Below, piece after piece: positions 35,368-59,669 of a DNA stretch of 64,000 nucleotides. How positions within the stretch are numbered: position 1 is the first letter of the stretch; each line of letters starts with the position of its first letter. The notes beneath the pieces are model-generated. The model saw nothing but the letters and a program-made list of their open reading frames with translations. It searched no databases and was not told the origin of the DNA. The position numbers and the translations under genes were made by a program. The DNA comes from Halichondria panicea (Eukaryota; Porifera; Demospongiae; Suberitida; Halichondriidae), in NCBI RefSeq assembly GCF_963675165.1, contig NC_087380.1, positions 7,388,517-7,452,516 of the forward strand. The letters are read 5' to 3'.

Positions 35368-37846
35368 TCATAATTTGATTTTAATATTGAATTTATACAG
35401 TGTACAAAACACGAATGACAGTACAGCCATATACGCTAACAAAATCACAAGTCCTGTGATCCAGCTAACACTAAGAGTGTCCATACTAAAATTGACCAGT
35501 CCAGTAAATAAGTTGGCAAGTAGGAAGAAGCTAAGTTGATTGTAGTCAACTGCCGATATAAGACACACACTCGCGCTGTGAAGGCTGTGAGGGCGTGGGA
35601 CTTGTGAGGTGTGTGATAGGGTGGAGACGATAACGTCTGTGAGTAGAAACAGTCCAACAATCAGAGCTCCATATGAAAACTGCAGAGGAGAAGAGTTGAT
35701 TAAACACAGTGTTTTAGTATTAATAGGTCTTACTATCCACGTGATGTAGGCCAAGTTGACCAGCCTCCGTGAGATAGGCTCAATGTAACCACTGCACAAG
35801 ACTGTTAGACAGTAGAACACACAGAAGAGACAGAGCAGGCTACCAAGCACTGAGACATAGTTAAGTAGACTCTTTCTGTGTTTACAGATAATTAGTGTAA
35901 CAAATTAATATAATATTGCTATTACCTTGGTTTGAATAACCATTTTCCTATTTCAATATGACCCAGATAGATAGCCAAGTAACCAACACACGACCATAGC
36001 CCCTCTCTGTTGGCACTGAGTAGTGTAGGCCTGTGTGTGGGTGTGTGTGTGTGTTTATAGAAGGTATACAAAAGGTATAGGGTGGATGATGGCTTTCGAC
36101 CGTACATCCTATCTCATTCAACACGGAATGCTCAATTCATTTGGAATCCCATCTCTATTGCTACCTTACTTACTGTATACCTTATATATCAGTATAGGAC
36201 TTAGGTTCTAGTTTGAATTCAATGTGGGCAGTACTGGTCATCGTCAATATACTAAAAAATAAAAACAGACAAACAAACAAAGGAGCAAACAGCACAAAAC
36301 CATACAGGTAGAAAAAGCAAACAGATGCCCGACCTTGAGAGTCGAGAATGATGGGTTAAAGAGTCTTTAACGGTGGACCAACCCTCCCCACTCATCTGTT
36401 GCATTCAGAACAACTAGTATACTCAATAAGCTACTCACTTGGGGCCATGCTGATCGTAAGCTATATTCACATTTGAGGTAATGCTGACATAAAGTATAGA
36501 ACTTATCTTATGGACTTGATATTGGCTGCTGTAATACTTAGCTTGCATGGCTGTGTGTTTTGTGTGAACTAAATCTTACCTTGAGGGAGGCTTAATTTAC
36601 AAGTACAAGCCTGAGCCAGGTTTTGTGGTGGTACTATCTGATAATGGGGATGGGTCTATGTGGTTTTTCTAGGTGGCAAGCACAAAACAAGCATTAACCT
36701 CAAATGTTGGTTCTTAGAATGAGCGATAGGCATTAGTCAAAAAAAATAGATAGTAGTGTGTGTGTGTGTGTGTCTCAGTGTGCGTGTGTGGGTGCGCGTG
36801 GGTGGGTGTGCATGGGTGTGTGTCTCAGTGTGCGTGTGCGTGGGTGGGTGTGCATGGGTGTGTGTGCGTGAGTGAAGCACATTTGAAGTATACAACATTA
36901 GTACTGACCTTGACCCATCACCGTAAGGTCCATGCTGTATGTAATAGGAGAGTCCCAGCTCACTGAGGGCTAGTTGATACACTACAGCAGTGAGCAGTGA
37001 GGCCACACCATAGAGACCAGGCCTGACACACAACACAGGGTGAAGGAGGGTGGCCAACAACTACAGACGATTAGAATGTCTGTTAGGTGTCTTACGGTAC
37101 ACAATCATAAACGGTGTCTGTATATTAAAGCCAATTCTACTTACCCTGACTGCAGCAATGGTGAAAAAGAAGTTCCAATGCACTCCGTACTCTGTGACAT
37201 GCTCCTGATAGTCTGTACCTTTCACTGCCAACAACCTCAAGACTCCAATCACAATCAGAGGCAGTAGACCTCTCAGAGTTGATACAATCACTCGACCACC
37301 ACTTTTTCCCCTAGCCTCAGGAGCTGTGATTCCGTGGGACATTATAAACGCACCTACGCCAACGTCCATAAGACCAGTCCCGAACGTTTCAGCCTTGGCC
37401 AGACGTCTTGGGTAGATTTGAAAGTCTACGGCTAGTATAGCGATGGCTGTGATGAGAGTTACAAAGGTCCGAGTGAGCGTAACACAAGGCAGTCTGGTAG
37501 GGTACATCAACTTGAATAGATTCTTGAATCGACTTGAAATACTGGCATTGCTGGAGCTAAGATGGACCAATGCTACCAGGACAGAGGCTGTGATGATGAA
37601 TCCGAGCACATACAGAGTGTAGTCAGCCAGTATAGTGAACACAAGGACTCCAGGTACAATAATCGTGGAGTAGTCGAGTAAAAATGATACAATTGTGCTT
37701 TTTTTTAGGCCAGACGGCAAACAAACAATCAGAACACATCTCAGTAGGTATCCTGCTATGAGTGTGGCAGTCAGCAAGTATATCTCCCCCAGTGACGTGC
37801 CGTTATGGCCACTAACAAACTCTTCTTTGGCTAGCTTGGAACTCAT
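35368..37846 (-). CDS. PIGW: GPI-anchor inositol acyltransferase PIG-W
   Basis: Exons at about 37846-37146, 37063-36907, 36046-35931, 35851-35737 and 35680-35368 give about 465 residues, slightly under the roughly 500 of vertebrate PIGW. The product acylates the inositol ring of GlcN-PI in the ER, an early step of GPI-anchor synthesis, using acyl-CoA. It is strongly hydrophobic with about a dozen membrane helices. Family signatures are FVSGHNGTS near the N terminus, LAKAETFGTGLMDVGVGAFI, then LLSANREGLWSCVGYLAIYL and SRRLVNLAYITWIV. The C-terminal stretch NQLSFFLLANLFTGLVNFSM is also typical. The 36.05-36.9 kb intron has no other gene. The acceptor of the third exon follows a CA-repeat tract (36036-36054 region on the coding strand). 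The gene is head to head with the TGF-beta-like gene, with 141 bp between start codons. Confidence 0.9.
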
Positions 37847-37849
37847 TTG

Positions 37850-38114
37850 TCTCTAATTAATGCCCATTTATTGAGAGGTCACAGAGGTCAAATGCTGAGA
37901 GGTCAGAGGTCTATTTCATTCTAAATAATGCCCATTTATTGAGAGGTCAGAGGTCATTAGCAGCATGGCCATATGGATCCAGTGATATGGATCTACTTAA
38001 ATCTGTGAAGAGAGTTCTCTCCATTCAAGAGCTGACACAGGCAGAGTACAACAAGCTGAGGAGGTGAGGTGCATAATTCTGTATGTACATTGATCTACAA
38101 TTTTTATAGATGTT
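37850..38114 (+). repeat. Duplicated REX1BD promoter plus exon 1, copy 1
   Basis: From TCTCTAATTAATGCCCATTT through the 5' UTR, exon 1, its donor and intron 1 up to TTTTTATAGATGTT, this segment matches 38993-39168. Copy 1 has an extra 22 bases at the start codon, which creates an upstream ATG (37965, stop after six codons) before the ATG at 37987. It also has extra AGGTCA repeats at 37876-37912. Confidence 0.85.
37944..37956. promoter_or_regulatory. DR1 nuclear-receptor-type element (copy 1)
   Basis: AGGTCAGAGGTCA: two perfect AGGTCA half-sites with 1-base spacing. More half-sites lie at 37876-37881, 37885-37890 and 37900-37912, all in the 141-bp PIGW/TGF-beta-like promoter. HNF4- and RXR-class receptors bind DR1 sites (family knowledge). 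Confidence 0.5.
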
Positions 38115-38803
38115 GTAAGCAGTCGCCCATTATTCAAGTCACATGGAAAATGGAAGTCGATTGTGTCAGTGACATGAACATTCCAATCCAATTTGTTAAT
38201 CCAGCTGAAGTGGAACTTAATAATACTCTCCTTCGCGAGCAATGCAACAATTTGCAGCCACTACTGCTTGTATACTTCGATGATGGGGATCTAAAGTAAG
38301 TGATAATGGGCCGAGAAAAGTTGATAAAAGAAGAGGAAAAAATTGATAACCGTGATAGAAATTACGCTGAAAGTTTGTTGTCGAATCGTCGTAAAAAGAG
38401 ACAATATCCTGACATAGGATGTCGGGTGGTGGATTACATTGTTGACTTTATTTATATGCACAACGTAATAAAACCCTCTACGCAGAATATTCGGAGATGC
38501 ACTGGTAGTTGTAATCAATACTACATTGTGAATGCGCGTGCAACGAATCACTCCTACATGCTTGCAGCTGCAAAATTTTGCAATGATCACACGTACTTTC
38601 AAAGGAGTGACTCCATTATGTATAACGAGCAACATAGTTGGCCGTGTTGTGCTGCAATTGGGTATCGATCAATCTATATCGTGTATAATGATGGCCGAAA
38701 ATTGATTTTGTATCGTGATGGAGTTGTTACTAAGTGTGGTTGTAGGCGATTTCCCACTCGATGGACTCATTTAGAGAGTGTACAGTGCATCCATAGAGAG
38801 TAG
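37987..38803 (+). CDS. TGF-beta superfamily ligand with a REX1BD-derived first exon
   Basis: Three exons (37987-38063, 38110-38295, 38359-38803) join in frame to 235 residues. The middle intron of 63 bp removes the only in-frame stop (TAA 38297) and has a GTAAGT donor and a TAG acceptor. Residues 1-25 (MDLLKSVKRVLSIQEL...) copy REX1BD exon 1. The next part ends with LQPLLLVYFDDGDL, like the end of a TGF-beta propeptide. A furin-type site RRKKR follows, then the cystine-knot domain. The knot pattern is complete: GC, CTGSC (C-x-G-x-C), PCC and KCGCR. The usual WxxW is altered to VVDYIVDF, and about 18 residues follow CGCR where most members stop. There is no signal peptide and most of the propeptide is missing, so secretion is doubtful. 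It is either a young chimeric gene or a 5'-truncated ligand. Confidence 0.7.
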
Positions 38804-38992
38804 ATTACCATAAGTGTGAGTGGCTGTACTAAAATGTTGATATCTTTTGATTGGAACCTTTCTAAGAAATGGTGCTGATACCATTGTGTAAGTGAATGAA
38901 TAAGCTACAACATATCCCAAAAATTTCCATGAAAACATGAGGTGGTGGGTTTGGGGGGATTAATAAGAACAGAAGCTATGTAACTCATCTTT

Positions 38993-39168
38993 GTCTCTAA
39001 TTAATGCCCATTTATTGAGAGGTCAGAGGTCATTAGCAGCATGGATCTACTGAAATCTGTGAAGAGAGTTCTCTCCATTCAAGAGCTGAGACAGGCAGAG
39101 TACAACAAGCTGAGGAGGTGAGCTGCATAGTTCTGTATGTACATTGATCTACAATTTTTATAGATGTT
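38993..39168 (+). repeat. REX1BD promoter plus exon 1, copy 2 (parental)
   Basis: Partner of 37850-38114. This copy lacks the 22-base insertion and leads into the remaining REX1BD exons. The stretch 38804-38992 between the genes holds only 3' UTR-like sequence. Confidence 0.85.
39020..39032. promoter_or_regulatory. DR1 nuclear-receptor-type element (copy 2)
   Basis: AGGTCAGAGGTCA ends 8 bases before the REX1BD ATG at 39041, so it may lie in the 5' UTR or initiator region. Confidence 0.4.
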
Positions 39169-39780
39169 CATTTCCATTGTTCCAAGGCAATGAAATGTAA
39201 ACGTATAATTATTATTGTACATGTCGTAAGTGTATGCTTGTCATACACCACCGTGCAGTGTCCATGGCAACTATACCTCTCACACTGTCTCTCTGTCAGA
39301 CTATCAGAAAGCAATGGCCGAGATAACGACAGCATTTCAGTCACTGTCTCGAGAGACGATCCAACTAAGTGCAGTGATTCGAGACCATTCTCTACCACAA
39401 GCGGCCCAAGTGTTGGACCGTATTCAAGCTGTGGAGAAAGTCAAACTAACACTGACAGCCGAGTGGCAAGTCCTGGTTGCAGTCGAGATAGGGGACGAGG
39501 AGTTTGATCAAGCTGAACATACTCACAAACAGAAGATATTACGTCAAAAGTACGATATTATGACTAACACATTAATTTTGATTCTATGTTCTGAAAGGAA
39601 GTGTTCCATGACATTGCAAACGTAGCTCAAGCTAACTATTGTATGCATGAAATAATCGTTGTTGCCTTCTATTCCCGCTGCAGGCTAGCCAGAGTGGAGG
39701 GGGAGATTGCTGAGCTGGTGCAGGACTTCAGATACGAATGTGAACATATTCTAGTTTCAGCTATGGACCATATCAGCTAA
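39041..39780 (+). CDS. REX1BD: REX1-B domain protein (required for excision 1-B)
   Basis: Four exons (39041-39117, 39164-39186, 39300-39549, 39684-39780) total 447 bases, giving 148 residues and a stop. It is a small helical protein: MDLLKSVKRVLSIQEL at the N terminus, then DYQKAMAEITTAFQSLS, VLDRIQAVEKVKLTLTAEWQ and finally LARVEGEIAELVQDFRYE. This matches the REX1 DNA-repair domain family (C19orf60 in human), first linked to UV repair in algae; its biochemical role is not established. The 23-base second exon uses a GC donor (CAAG-GCAATG). With it the reading frame closes exactly, which supports the model. Exon 1 and its promoter were duplicated upstream to make the 5' end of the TGF-beta-like gene. 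Confidence 0.8.
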
Positions 39781-40038
39781 TAGCTGCTCAACTTGTGCAG
39801 TTTATGTTTAATGTTATGCAAACTTGAGTTTTTTGCAAATGAGCTGCAAAGCTGCTACTTTGTTGTCGTGAATGTCGTTAATTAGGGTAAGTCCCTTGCA
39901 ATTTGTGGACAGTAGGAATTTTAATAGATAACGTGTGACCTTTTATATGGAAAGATAAAGCCCAACTAGCCGGCCGGCCCTCTAAAGACGGTTCTATTTA
40001 TATGATAGTGTAGACTGTAGCGCTACAAGAATTGAGAG

Positions 40039-52706
<12,668 letters not shown>

Positions 52707-53173
52707 CTATGGCGATGATGATTGCTCAGTCTGTACTGCACTAGATGTTATTAAATAATGATTTGTGCTTCTAATTTTGCATTAATTATTGTACTCTTGG
52801 TATGTATAATTAAAATATGTTCTGTCTTTATACATTCACTTTACTTTCATGCATGTGCGTGTAACTATTCCTGTATTATGTCTATTACATCATAATCCTT
52901 GACAATAAGTCATGTGTACAGTTTTTCTATTAATTTGCATTTAACATGCATGCATGTGCAGTAGACTCAAAGCTTTTTAGTTATTCTGCAAGCTAGCCTT
53001 GATCACAATAATCATTATAATTATATAGACTATTATAGTAAATTGCAACTTTAAATAGCTTAAAATAATGTCATAAAATAATAATGCACAAGCTAGCATG
53101 CAAGTACACCAGTATTAAATTAACTATTATATGTACAGACGTGATGATTACACAAGCTACACAGCAGTGTCTA
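52707..53173. other. Tail-to-tail gap between the phosphatase gene and UBE3C
   Basis: AT-rich 3' UTR-type sequence for two converging genes, with ATTAAA at 52748. No open frame or repeat of note seen. Confidence 0.5.
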
Positions 53174-56100
53174 TTAGCTCAGTTCAAAACCAGCTCCAGA
53201 TTGAATAGCATACAACAGTTTATTTCTGAGTGTGTTGACATCTTGAAACTGGGGCAACTTGAGAAAGTTCATGCAAGTAGAAGCCGATGGCAGCCGCTCC
53301 TCCCCTATGGCAGGGCTGATGTTTAGCGGGGGGGACAGCTGCTTGAACCCTAGCAATGGAGGTCGACTGCAACTCGTCACAAACTTGAGCAACTGACGTT
53401 TCTCTGTCTCTGAAAAAGAGGTCACGACCTCCCAGAACAGCTTGATGACAGGGTGGTCCTCTGTATACCCTCCTGCACAGGGGGGGGGGGGGGGTACACT
53501 AATAATATACCCTCCTGCACAGGGGGGGGGTACACTAATAATATACCCTCCTGCACAGGGGGGGGGGGGGTACACTAATAATATACCCTCCTGCACAGGG
53601 GGGGGTACACTAATAATATACCCTCCTGCACAGGGGGGGGGGGTACACTAATAATATACCCTCCTGCACAGGGGGGGGGGGTACACTAATAATATACCCT
53701 CCTGCACAGGGGGGGGGTACACTAATAATATACCCTCCTGCACAGGGGGGGGGGGGTACACTAATAATATACCCTCCTGCACAGGGGGGGGGGGTACACT
53801 AATAATATACCCTCCTGCACAGGGGGGGGGTACACTAATAATATCAAGCCATATCAAATGAATGGGCCACAATATATAATTAACTAGAGTGCTAAACCCT
53901 CGGTGGGTGGAGGGACATGTACAGTACATACAGTGTGTGTGTGTGTGTGGTGGGTGGAGGGACATGTACAGTACATGCAGTGTGTGTGTGTGGGGGGGGG
54001 TGGGTACATGTACAGTACATGCAGTGTGTGTGTGTGTGGTGAGGGGGGGTACATGTACAGGCTTAGCCTCGGTCCCAGGCCAATTTTTCATGGAAAAAGT
54101 TGGGCCAGGAGCTGAGGTTAGAGTCTTGACAAGCTATAAATAGCTCACCAGAGTAAATAGTGTGTTGTCTGAGATCCTCGACACTGATAGGCACTCTGGC
54201 TCCGGATATCAACACCTGTAGCTCATTCTGACTGAAGAGTCTCAGCCAGTGGAGGGGAACCACGCTACTCAACCCACGACGGAAGGCCTGGAACTGACGA
54301 TCCAATTGCACGTTGAGTTTGTAGTGGCTGACCAGATGAATGTACTCTATACAGTTGGCCCTGGTTACAGAGATGTCAGCACCACCTGGCTTCAGCTCTA
54401 TAACCTGTGGACACAAATATAACGTCAGTCAAAACACCAACGCTATAATAATTATACCGTATTACTAGAATGTTTTCAATTGTGAGCATCAAACATATGC
54501 ATACTTAGCGAGCGTTGATCACTTCGCAACAATAAAATTGCATAACCTAAACTAGTACTGGTAATGACACACGATCCTGCCAGAACGCAATAGTTAGATC
54601 GCAAAGGGGTTAAATTTTCTGCTGAATTGGCTCATTTGCAAAGGTTTTTCAACCGCAAAATATTTGGTAAGTCCATGCTAAAAATGGAAGGGTATCATTA
54701 GATAGCTCTTTCAAGAGCTACAAATGTATATTTTAGTTTCAAATTTGAACATTCTTAAAACAACCTTATAATTATGTGTATACTGTATACACAGAGGAGG
54801 CTATACAAGACGACAAGATGAGTGGGGGTGGGGTGGGTGTGTACCTTGGTGTGACCCAGTTGGTCAGAGAGGAGCGTGAAGTTGAGATCCAGCTCCTCCA
54901 GATCTCCAGGGTAGTGCTTCAATGAGAGAAGGTGTCTAGGGGAAACAAAACATATGATTGGCAATTAACTTATACTGCATAGAGGGTAATTTTTAAGGGT
55001 ATAAATTTTTCGCGAATTGGCCATTTTTGTGTGAGTTTCGCGTATAACATTTTCGAGGGCAGCATTTTTTTTAGTTATTGAACGAAATTTTGCGGCTTAG
55101 TGAAATTTGCGAAACCCACGAAAATATTAGGTCTCGAAAATTACCCATTAATAGTTAGTAACAATAAAATTTACACAGATTTCCAAATCAAAGAAGACTT
55201 GACATATTATAGTTCTAAAATAGACACACACCTGTACAAATAAGCGTCGAATGATGCCAGGTGGTGTGCTCCAATAGTGCCACGCCCCCTGTCCGCCAGC
55301 TTACACAGGAAGAAGCCAGCAAAGGGCAGCTCTACTAGTAGTCCCTCATACAGAGCTTTGCCCAACATGGAGCCAAGGAACTCGTAGTGCATGGCAAAGT
55401 CTGGTGTGATGAGTGGGGCCTGTGTGTTGTGTGGAGGGGGGGGGGCATAATATCACCTGGCCTCTATAATTATAACACACATAAAGTAATAGGAATAGGA
55501 AGCACTTATTTAAGACGACGCTCTAAATATACGAAATTTTTCCAATATTTTTTTGTACAAATTTGCTACCATACATTATTTTTAGTGTCGTCTTACATTG
55601 AATATCGTCTTACATTGAATAAATAGTACGGTGGTACAACATATAGTGGCTGGGGGTCAATATAATGACAGCTGGTCACACTCACACACCTGGGGGTTAG
55701 GGTACAGTAGGCCGTCCTGTGTAGTTGAGAAGTAACCTCTGTTTGGGTCGAACCCTGTCTTCAACACCTCGTTAAGGAACTCCCTAAACAGCCCCCCTCC
55801 GTCTATACCGAGCTCGTCAAGACCTTGAGCATTCACAAATGACACTCGAAACCTGCTACGCAAATCTGGAGTAGAGATGAAAATGTTGTTTGGTACAAAG
55901 GTATCAGTGAGGCTACCTGTATTATTATACACACACACACACACGCCCTCACACACCCACACACCACACACACCCACACACACCTTTTCCTTGGGCCAGC
56001 TCTGCAAAAGCATCCTCATAGATGTGACTCCTCCGGACATTAAAGTTGATGCTGGGCCCCATTAGAAACTCTTGATGTCTGCCCTGACTGAAGGATCGGT

Positions 56101-59100
56101 CCTGACCTACTAAAGAGGTGAAGAAACGAACTCTCTCAATGAATGGGAACACAAATGGAGCGCTCTTGAGCAGCTCGGCTTGTTTAAGCACACTGGGCGA
56201 GGCGTGGACCACACCCCCTTCTTCGTCATCTGAGGGGGGAGGGGCACAATTTGCAATAGTTAGAAATGCAATCAGGCTTGTACAGTGTCATTCGAAATTG
56301 ATATAATTATATAACTATGCATTCAATCTCTGTAACTGATGCACATAATAGCCAGTAATTATATTGATCTACTATCATAATTATTATAGCACCAAAAGAT
56401 CAGGATAATCAAGTACAAGTAAGCTCTCTTTAATACAGCATGTTTTCAATCTGCAGAAGATGTATACCAGCTTAGCTGACCTTCATTGTCTAGGAAGAGC
56501 TCTGGTGGTATGTGTTGCAGTGATGGTAGCACAGCCCAGTGGCCGGGGGGACAGAAAGCACGGCGACAGTCTCGCCCGTACAGAGCACACAAGACACCGT
56601 GGACACATCCCTTCAGCTCTGACCACTCCTACACACAGCAAGGATTGTACAGTACACATAGCATGCTTTCTAAGAGTATTACGTGCACGTATAAGTTAAC
56701 AGTACATGTACATGTAGAATCCTTCCAAGGTCATTACATAATGTATAGCGGGTAATTTTCGTAGGGTAAAATATTCGTTATTTTCGTTGGCAAGCTGACC
56801 TCCACGAAATGTTAACGTAGGCGTGGCTTACCGGAACGTAGGAATGCAGTGAGTTCATGAACTCTTGATATTACTGTACACATAGAATTCCTTACAATGT
56901 AAGGTTCTCACACAAAGTAATAATTATGGTAGTACAGTACAGTACAGTACATGCAGCATTTTTTCGAAGCCCATTATAATTATGTACACCGTGATACAGC
57001 ATTACATATGTAGTGGTTTAATTAAAAATAACACACACGATTCTATACCTCTACAGATGGTTGGACGGCCCTGTTGCCTAGATACGACAAGGGTATGTGT
57101 TTCTCCAGCTGCAGCGTTATAAACACATCTCTCAGAGGGGACACCATTGCAGATATTTGGCTAAGGGTGAAGGGGGTGTGTCCAAATGGGGTGTGGTCTT
57201 CCTCCAGCTCTGAGTAGAACTCGGCATCGTGCAGTGTGGAGAGATAGAGAGTGAAGAGTGCGGAGAAGGTGGAGAGGCGTTCCAGGAGGGCGGAGCCTAG
57301 TGGAGGGGGGAGGGGCTGCCCTCGTGACAGCTGCTGGAGACATGACACTGGGTCACTGCACAAGGATGATGAAGGAACAACATACTATAATGTTCATAAT
57401 TAAAATTATTGGTTTTGGTGCAAGTATGAAGTGTGTGTGTTGTGCTCACCCAAAGCTACGAGACATTGTGAGGCCGATCACACCACTCCACATACGAGCC
57501 AAGAGGTCAGAGTTCAAACACAGTTGTTGAAAGAGGCGTGTCCGTGATGTGGACTTTTGATTCCGAATGATCTGGTAACAGAATGAGCAGAGAGAACTGA
57601 CCAGCTCAGCACTTGCTGCATCACTAGAGGGAAGGATGATATTAGTCCATCTTGTAGCTTTACCCAAGAGCTACTAAATGCACATTTTAGTTGTGAAATT
57701 AGACAATTCTTACTCAAGTTATGGGCAGTCAAAGTTACCTCCCAAACAGCCTAATTTCGGTAATTAAAGTTATAGCTTCAAAATGGAAGATTTGGACCTG
57801 AAAGCAATCACACACCAATAGTGAATATTAATTTTCACTTACGTTTCCTGTTTGATTCTGATAGCTAGCCTATCCTCAGTGATAATGCTGACACAGCACT
57901 TCCTCAGGTCCTCCCCTGATTCCAGTGGGTCAAGGTCATCTTCGTCCGAACTCTCAAACTCTTCGTCAAGCTCGCCATGTGATGTCACATGACTAGAGGG
58001 AGCGTGGCCTAGAAACAACGACGTGAGCTCCAAGTACTTGGCCAACGAGGTTTGGTTGATTGTATGTAGTCCAGTGTGTATTAGCTTTAATAGCACATAG
58101 AGCATTTCCATAGATGGAGAGATTTGTCCAGTAGTGACACCAGTCAATAGAGTATCAATCAATAGCCCCAGATTGAGTTTAAGTGTGAGGAGGTGTGGAG
58201 TTACAATGTGACATGTGTGAGGTGTGAGGGGTGGAGAGAGCAGCTCTCGTGCGAGGGGGAGGTAAAGGGGCGTGGCCAATACCGTCTTAAACGGACGAGA
58301 TATGTACTCCATGAGACTAGAGGTCAAAGGTGAAAGTGCATAGTCCTCGGGGCCGTCGGGAGGGGGCACACGATGTTCCATGAGTGTTCTCAAACAACGG
58401 AAATAGCCGCCATTTTGTACGAGGTGTGAGAAGAGATGAGAGACAGTTTGGGGTGTGTGTTGGTACAGAGTTGGTGACAGGAACGTTTCAATCATTCTCA
58501 GTGGGATGGCTATGTTCTGTGAGGGGTCAGAGGTCAAACTGACGGTACAGTGTACGAGAAGCTGTCGAAGATGATAAACACAGAGTGTGTTGGAGGGGAA
58601 GGTGGCAGCGAGGCCATGGCTGAACTGGAGCCACTTCTGACAGAGACCAACCTGAGTGAGAAGAAAGCAGTGGTATAAATGATAGTGAACACACAGTACA
58701 GTATGTTCACTTACGAGTCGGTTGTGGTCTGTCCTCCTGTTGTAGAAGATACTCATAAGCCGTGCTAGTGAGAGGGCGTGGTCAGGGGTGGAGCATAATG
58801 ACAGGGACACGTCAAACTCATCACGTAGTCCTGAATACTGTAGAGTACAATAATCATTAGGTAGGGTAATCTCCAGGAAATGGGTTTTTGGGGGGTGTGT
58901 TAAAGTAATTATTATATACCAGTTGTTGTCTGACGGTGTGTCCTCTGTAGGTGGCTTGTATGGTGAGTGCTGCCAGTTGCCTCCGTCGAGAGCTCTCCCT
59001 CAGCTCCCTCTCTTCAACAACACGAGCTAATAGACTATCTCGCTCCTCCTATAAAAGGTAGGCGGGGCATGTTTTTATGATGTGAGGTAGGATATACGGT

Positions 59101-59292
59101 ATATACGGTATACAGAACATGATATGGCCAAAGCATAACTCTATAATCTATGTGAGATATAGCTAATTCAATTAAGTGTTGTCAATAGATATATATATAG
59201 TTGTTTTAAATAATTATTACCTTCCTGCTGGCCCCTCTCAGAGAGACTTGTGGTTTAGAACGATACTGACCATCGAACATCGGGGAAAACAT
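53174..59292 (-). CDS. UBE3C: HECT-type E3 ubiquitin ligase UBE3C
   Basis: About 13 exons and roughly 1,000-1,050 residues, close to the vertebrate length. The start [20 protein letters not shown] at 59292 is the conserved UBE3C N terminus. An IQ motif follows ([16 protein letters not shown], near 58960). The large exon 58651-57841 covers the helical middle region and an acidic patch ([18 protein letters not shown]). Exons near 57628, 57357, 56632 and 56229 lead to the HECT domain: [13 protein letters not shown] (56050), [15 protein letters not shown] (55800), [15 protein letters not shown] (55380) and [14 protein letters not shown] (54340). The last exon (about 53470-53174) has the thioester Cys in [14 protein letters not shown] and ends GAGFELS. 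The enzyme extends ubiquitin chains on substrates, partly at the proteasome. It is head to head with POMGNT1. Confidence 0.92.
53468..53842 (-). repeat. Minisatellite of repeated 3' splice sites in the last UBE3C intron
   Basis: Ten copies of a 33-41 bp unit. On the coding strand each reads a C-run, TGTGCAG, GAGGGTATA, then TTATTAGTGTA. The copy nearest the exon is the real acceptor: [12 protein letters not shown] needs TGTGCAG followed by GAGGGTATACAG. The nine upstream copies repeat pyrimidine tract, CAG and the first nine exon bases. Unit length varies with the G/C run. Confidence 0.9.
54458..54670. mobile_element. Dispersed element, family 2 (minus orientation)
   Basis: Reverse-complement match to 28810-29004, including GCGAGCGTTGATCACTTCGC and the ACTAGAATGTTTTC end. 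Confidence 0.65.
54972..55155. mobile_element. GCGGGTAATTTTCG-family relic
   Basis: GAGGGTAATTTTTAAGGG at the left and CGAAAATTACCCATTAAT at the right form degenerate inverted ends. Confidence 0.5.
56743..56860. mobile_element. GCGGGTAATTTTCG-family half element
   Basis: TATAGCGGGTAATTTTCGTA, then a body (CAAGCTGACCTCCACGAAAT, GTAGGCGTGGCTTACC) that matches the reverse complement of 62440-62545. The far end is missing. Confidence 0.65.
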
Positions 59293-59669
59293 CTTACTAG
59301 GCTAGTTCCCAATGCACCTAATTCTTGAAATATCACTAAATGACTAGACACTATACAGTATAGTTTGCTGCTGACTGTATACAGAAATACAGAATTCGAT
59401 TTCTCTTTCTAGAATTGCTGAGACTGCATTTTCACTTAATAAGATTGAGGTCAAAAGTCAGAGTACAAAAGTCCAATTCAAAATTTCTTTGCTGAGATAG
59501 CATTTTCGAATAAAAAGCTTGAAGGTCAAAAGTCAAAGTACAAAGTACATTTATATCCAAATTATGAGAGCAAACTATCCCCGCCCCTTTCTAAAAAGTA
59601 ATTTCCAACTATAAAAAGTCTCCATCATCCAATCCATGCATCCAGGCAGGACCACTCCATTGAAGCACA
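59293..59669. promoter_or_regulatory. Bidirectional UBE3C/POMGNT1 promoter with duplicated DR1-type motif
   Basis: Only 377 bp separate the two start codons. A diverged 75-bp tandem duplication (about 59411-59550) carries AGGTCAAAAGTCA twice (59448-59460 and 59523-59535). Near the first is CAAAAGTCCA (59467-59476), similar to the HNF4-type CAAAGTCCA motif. Confidence 0.5.

Noticed and set aside
38297-38299. In-frame stop read as proof of a TGF-beta pseudogene
   Set aside because: It lies inside a 63-bp stretch with a good GTAAGT donor and TAG acceptor whose removal keeps the frame; still to be shown by RNA.
53648-54091. Minus-strand frame with repeated [12 protein letters not shown]
   Set aside because: It is the splice-site minisatellite read as protein; no start or splice support.
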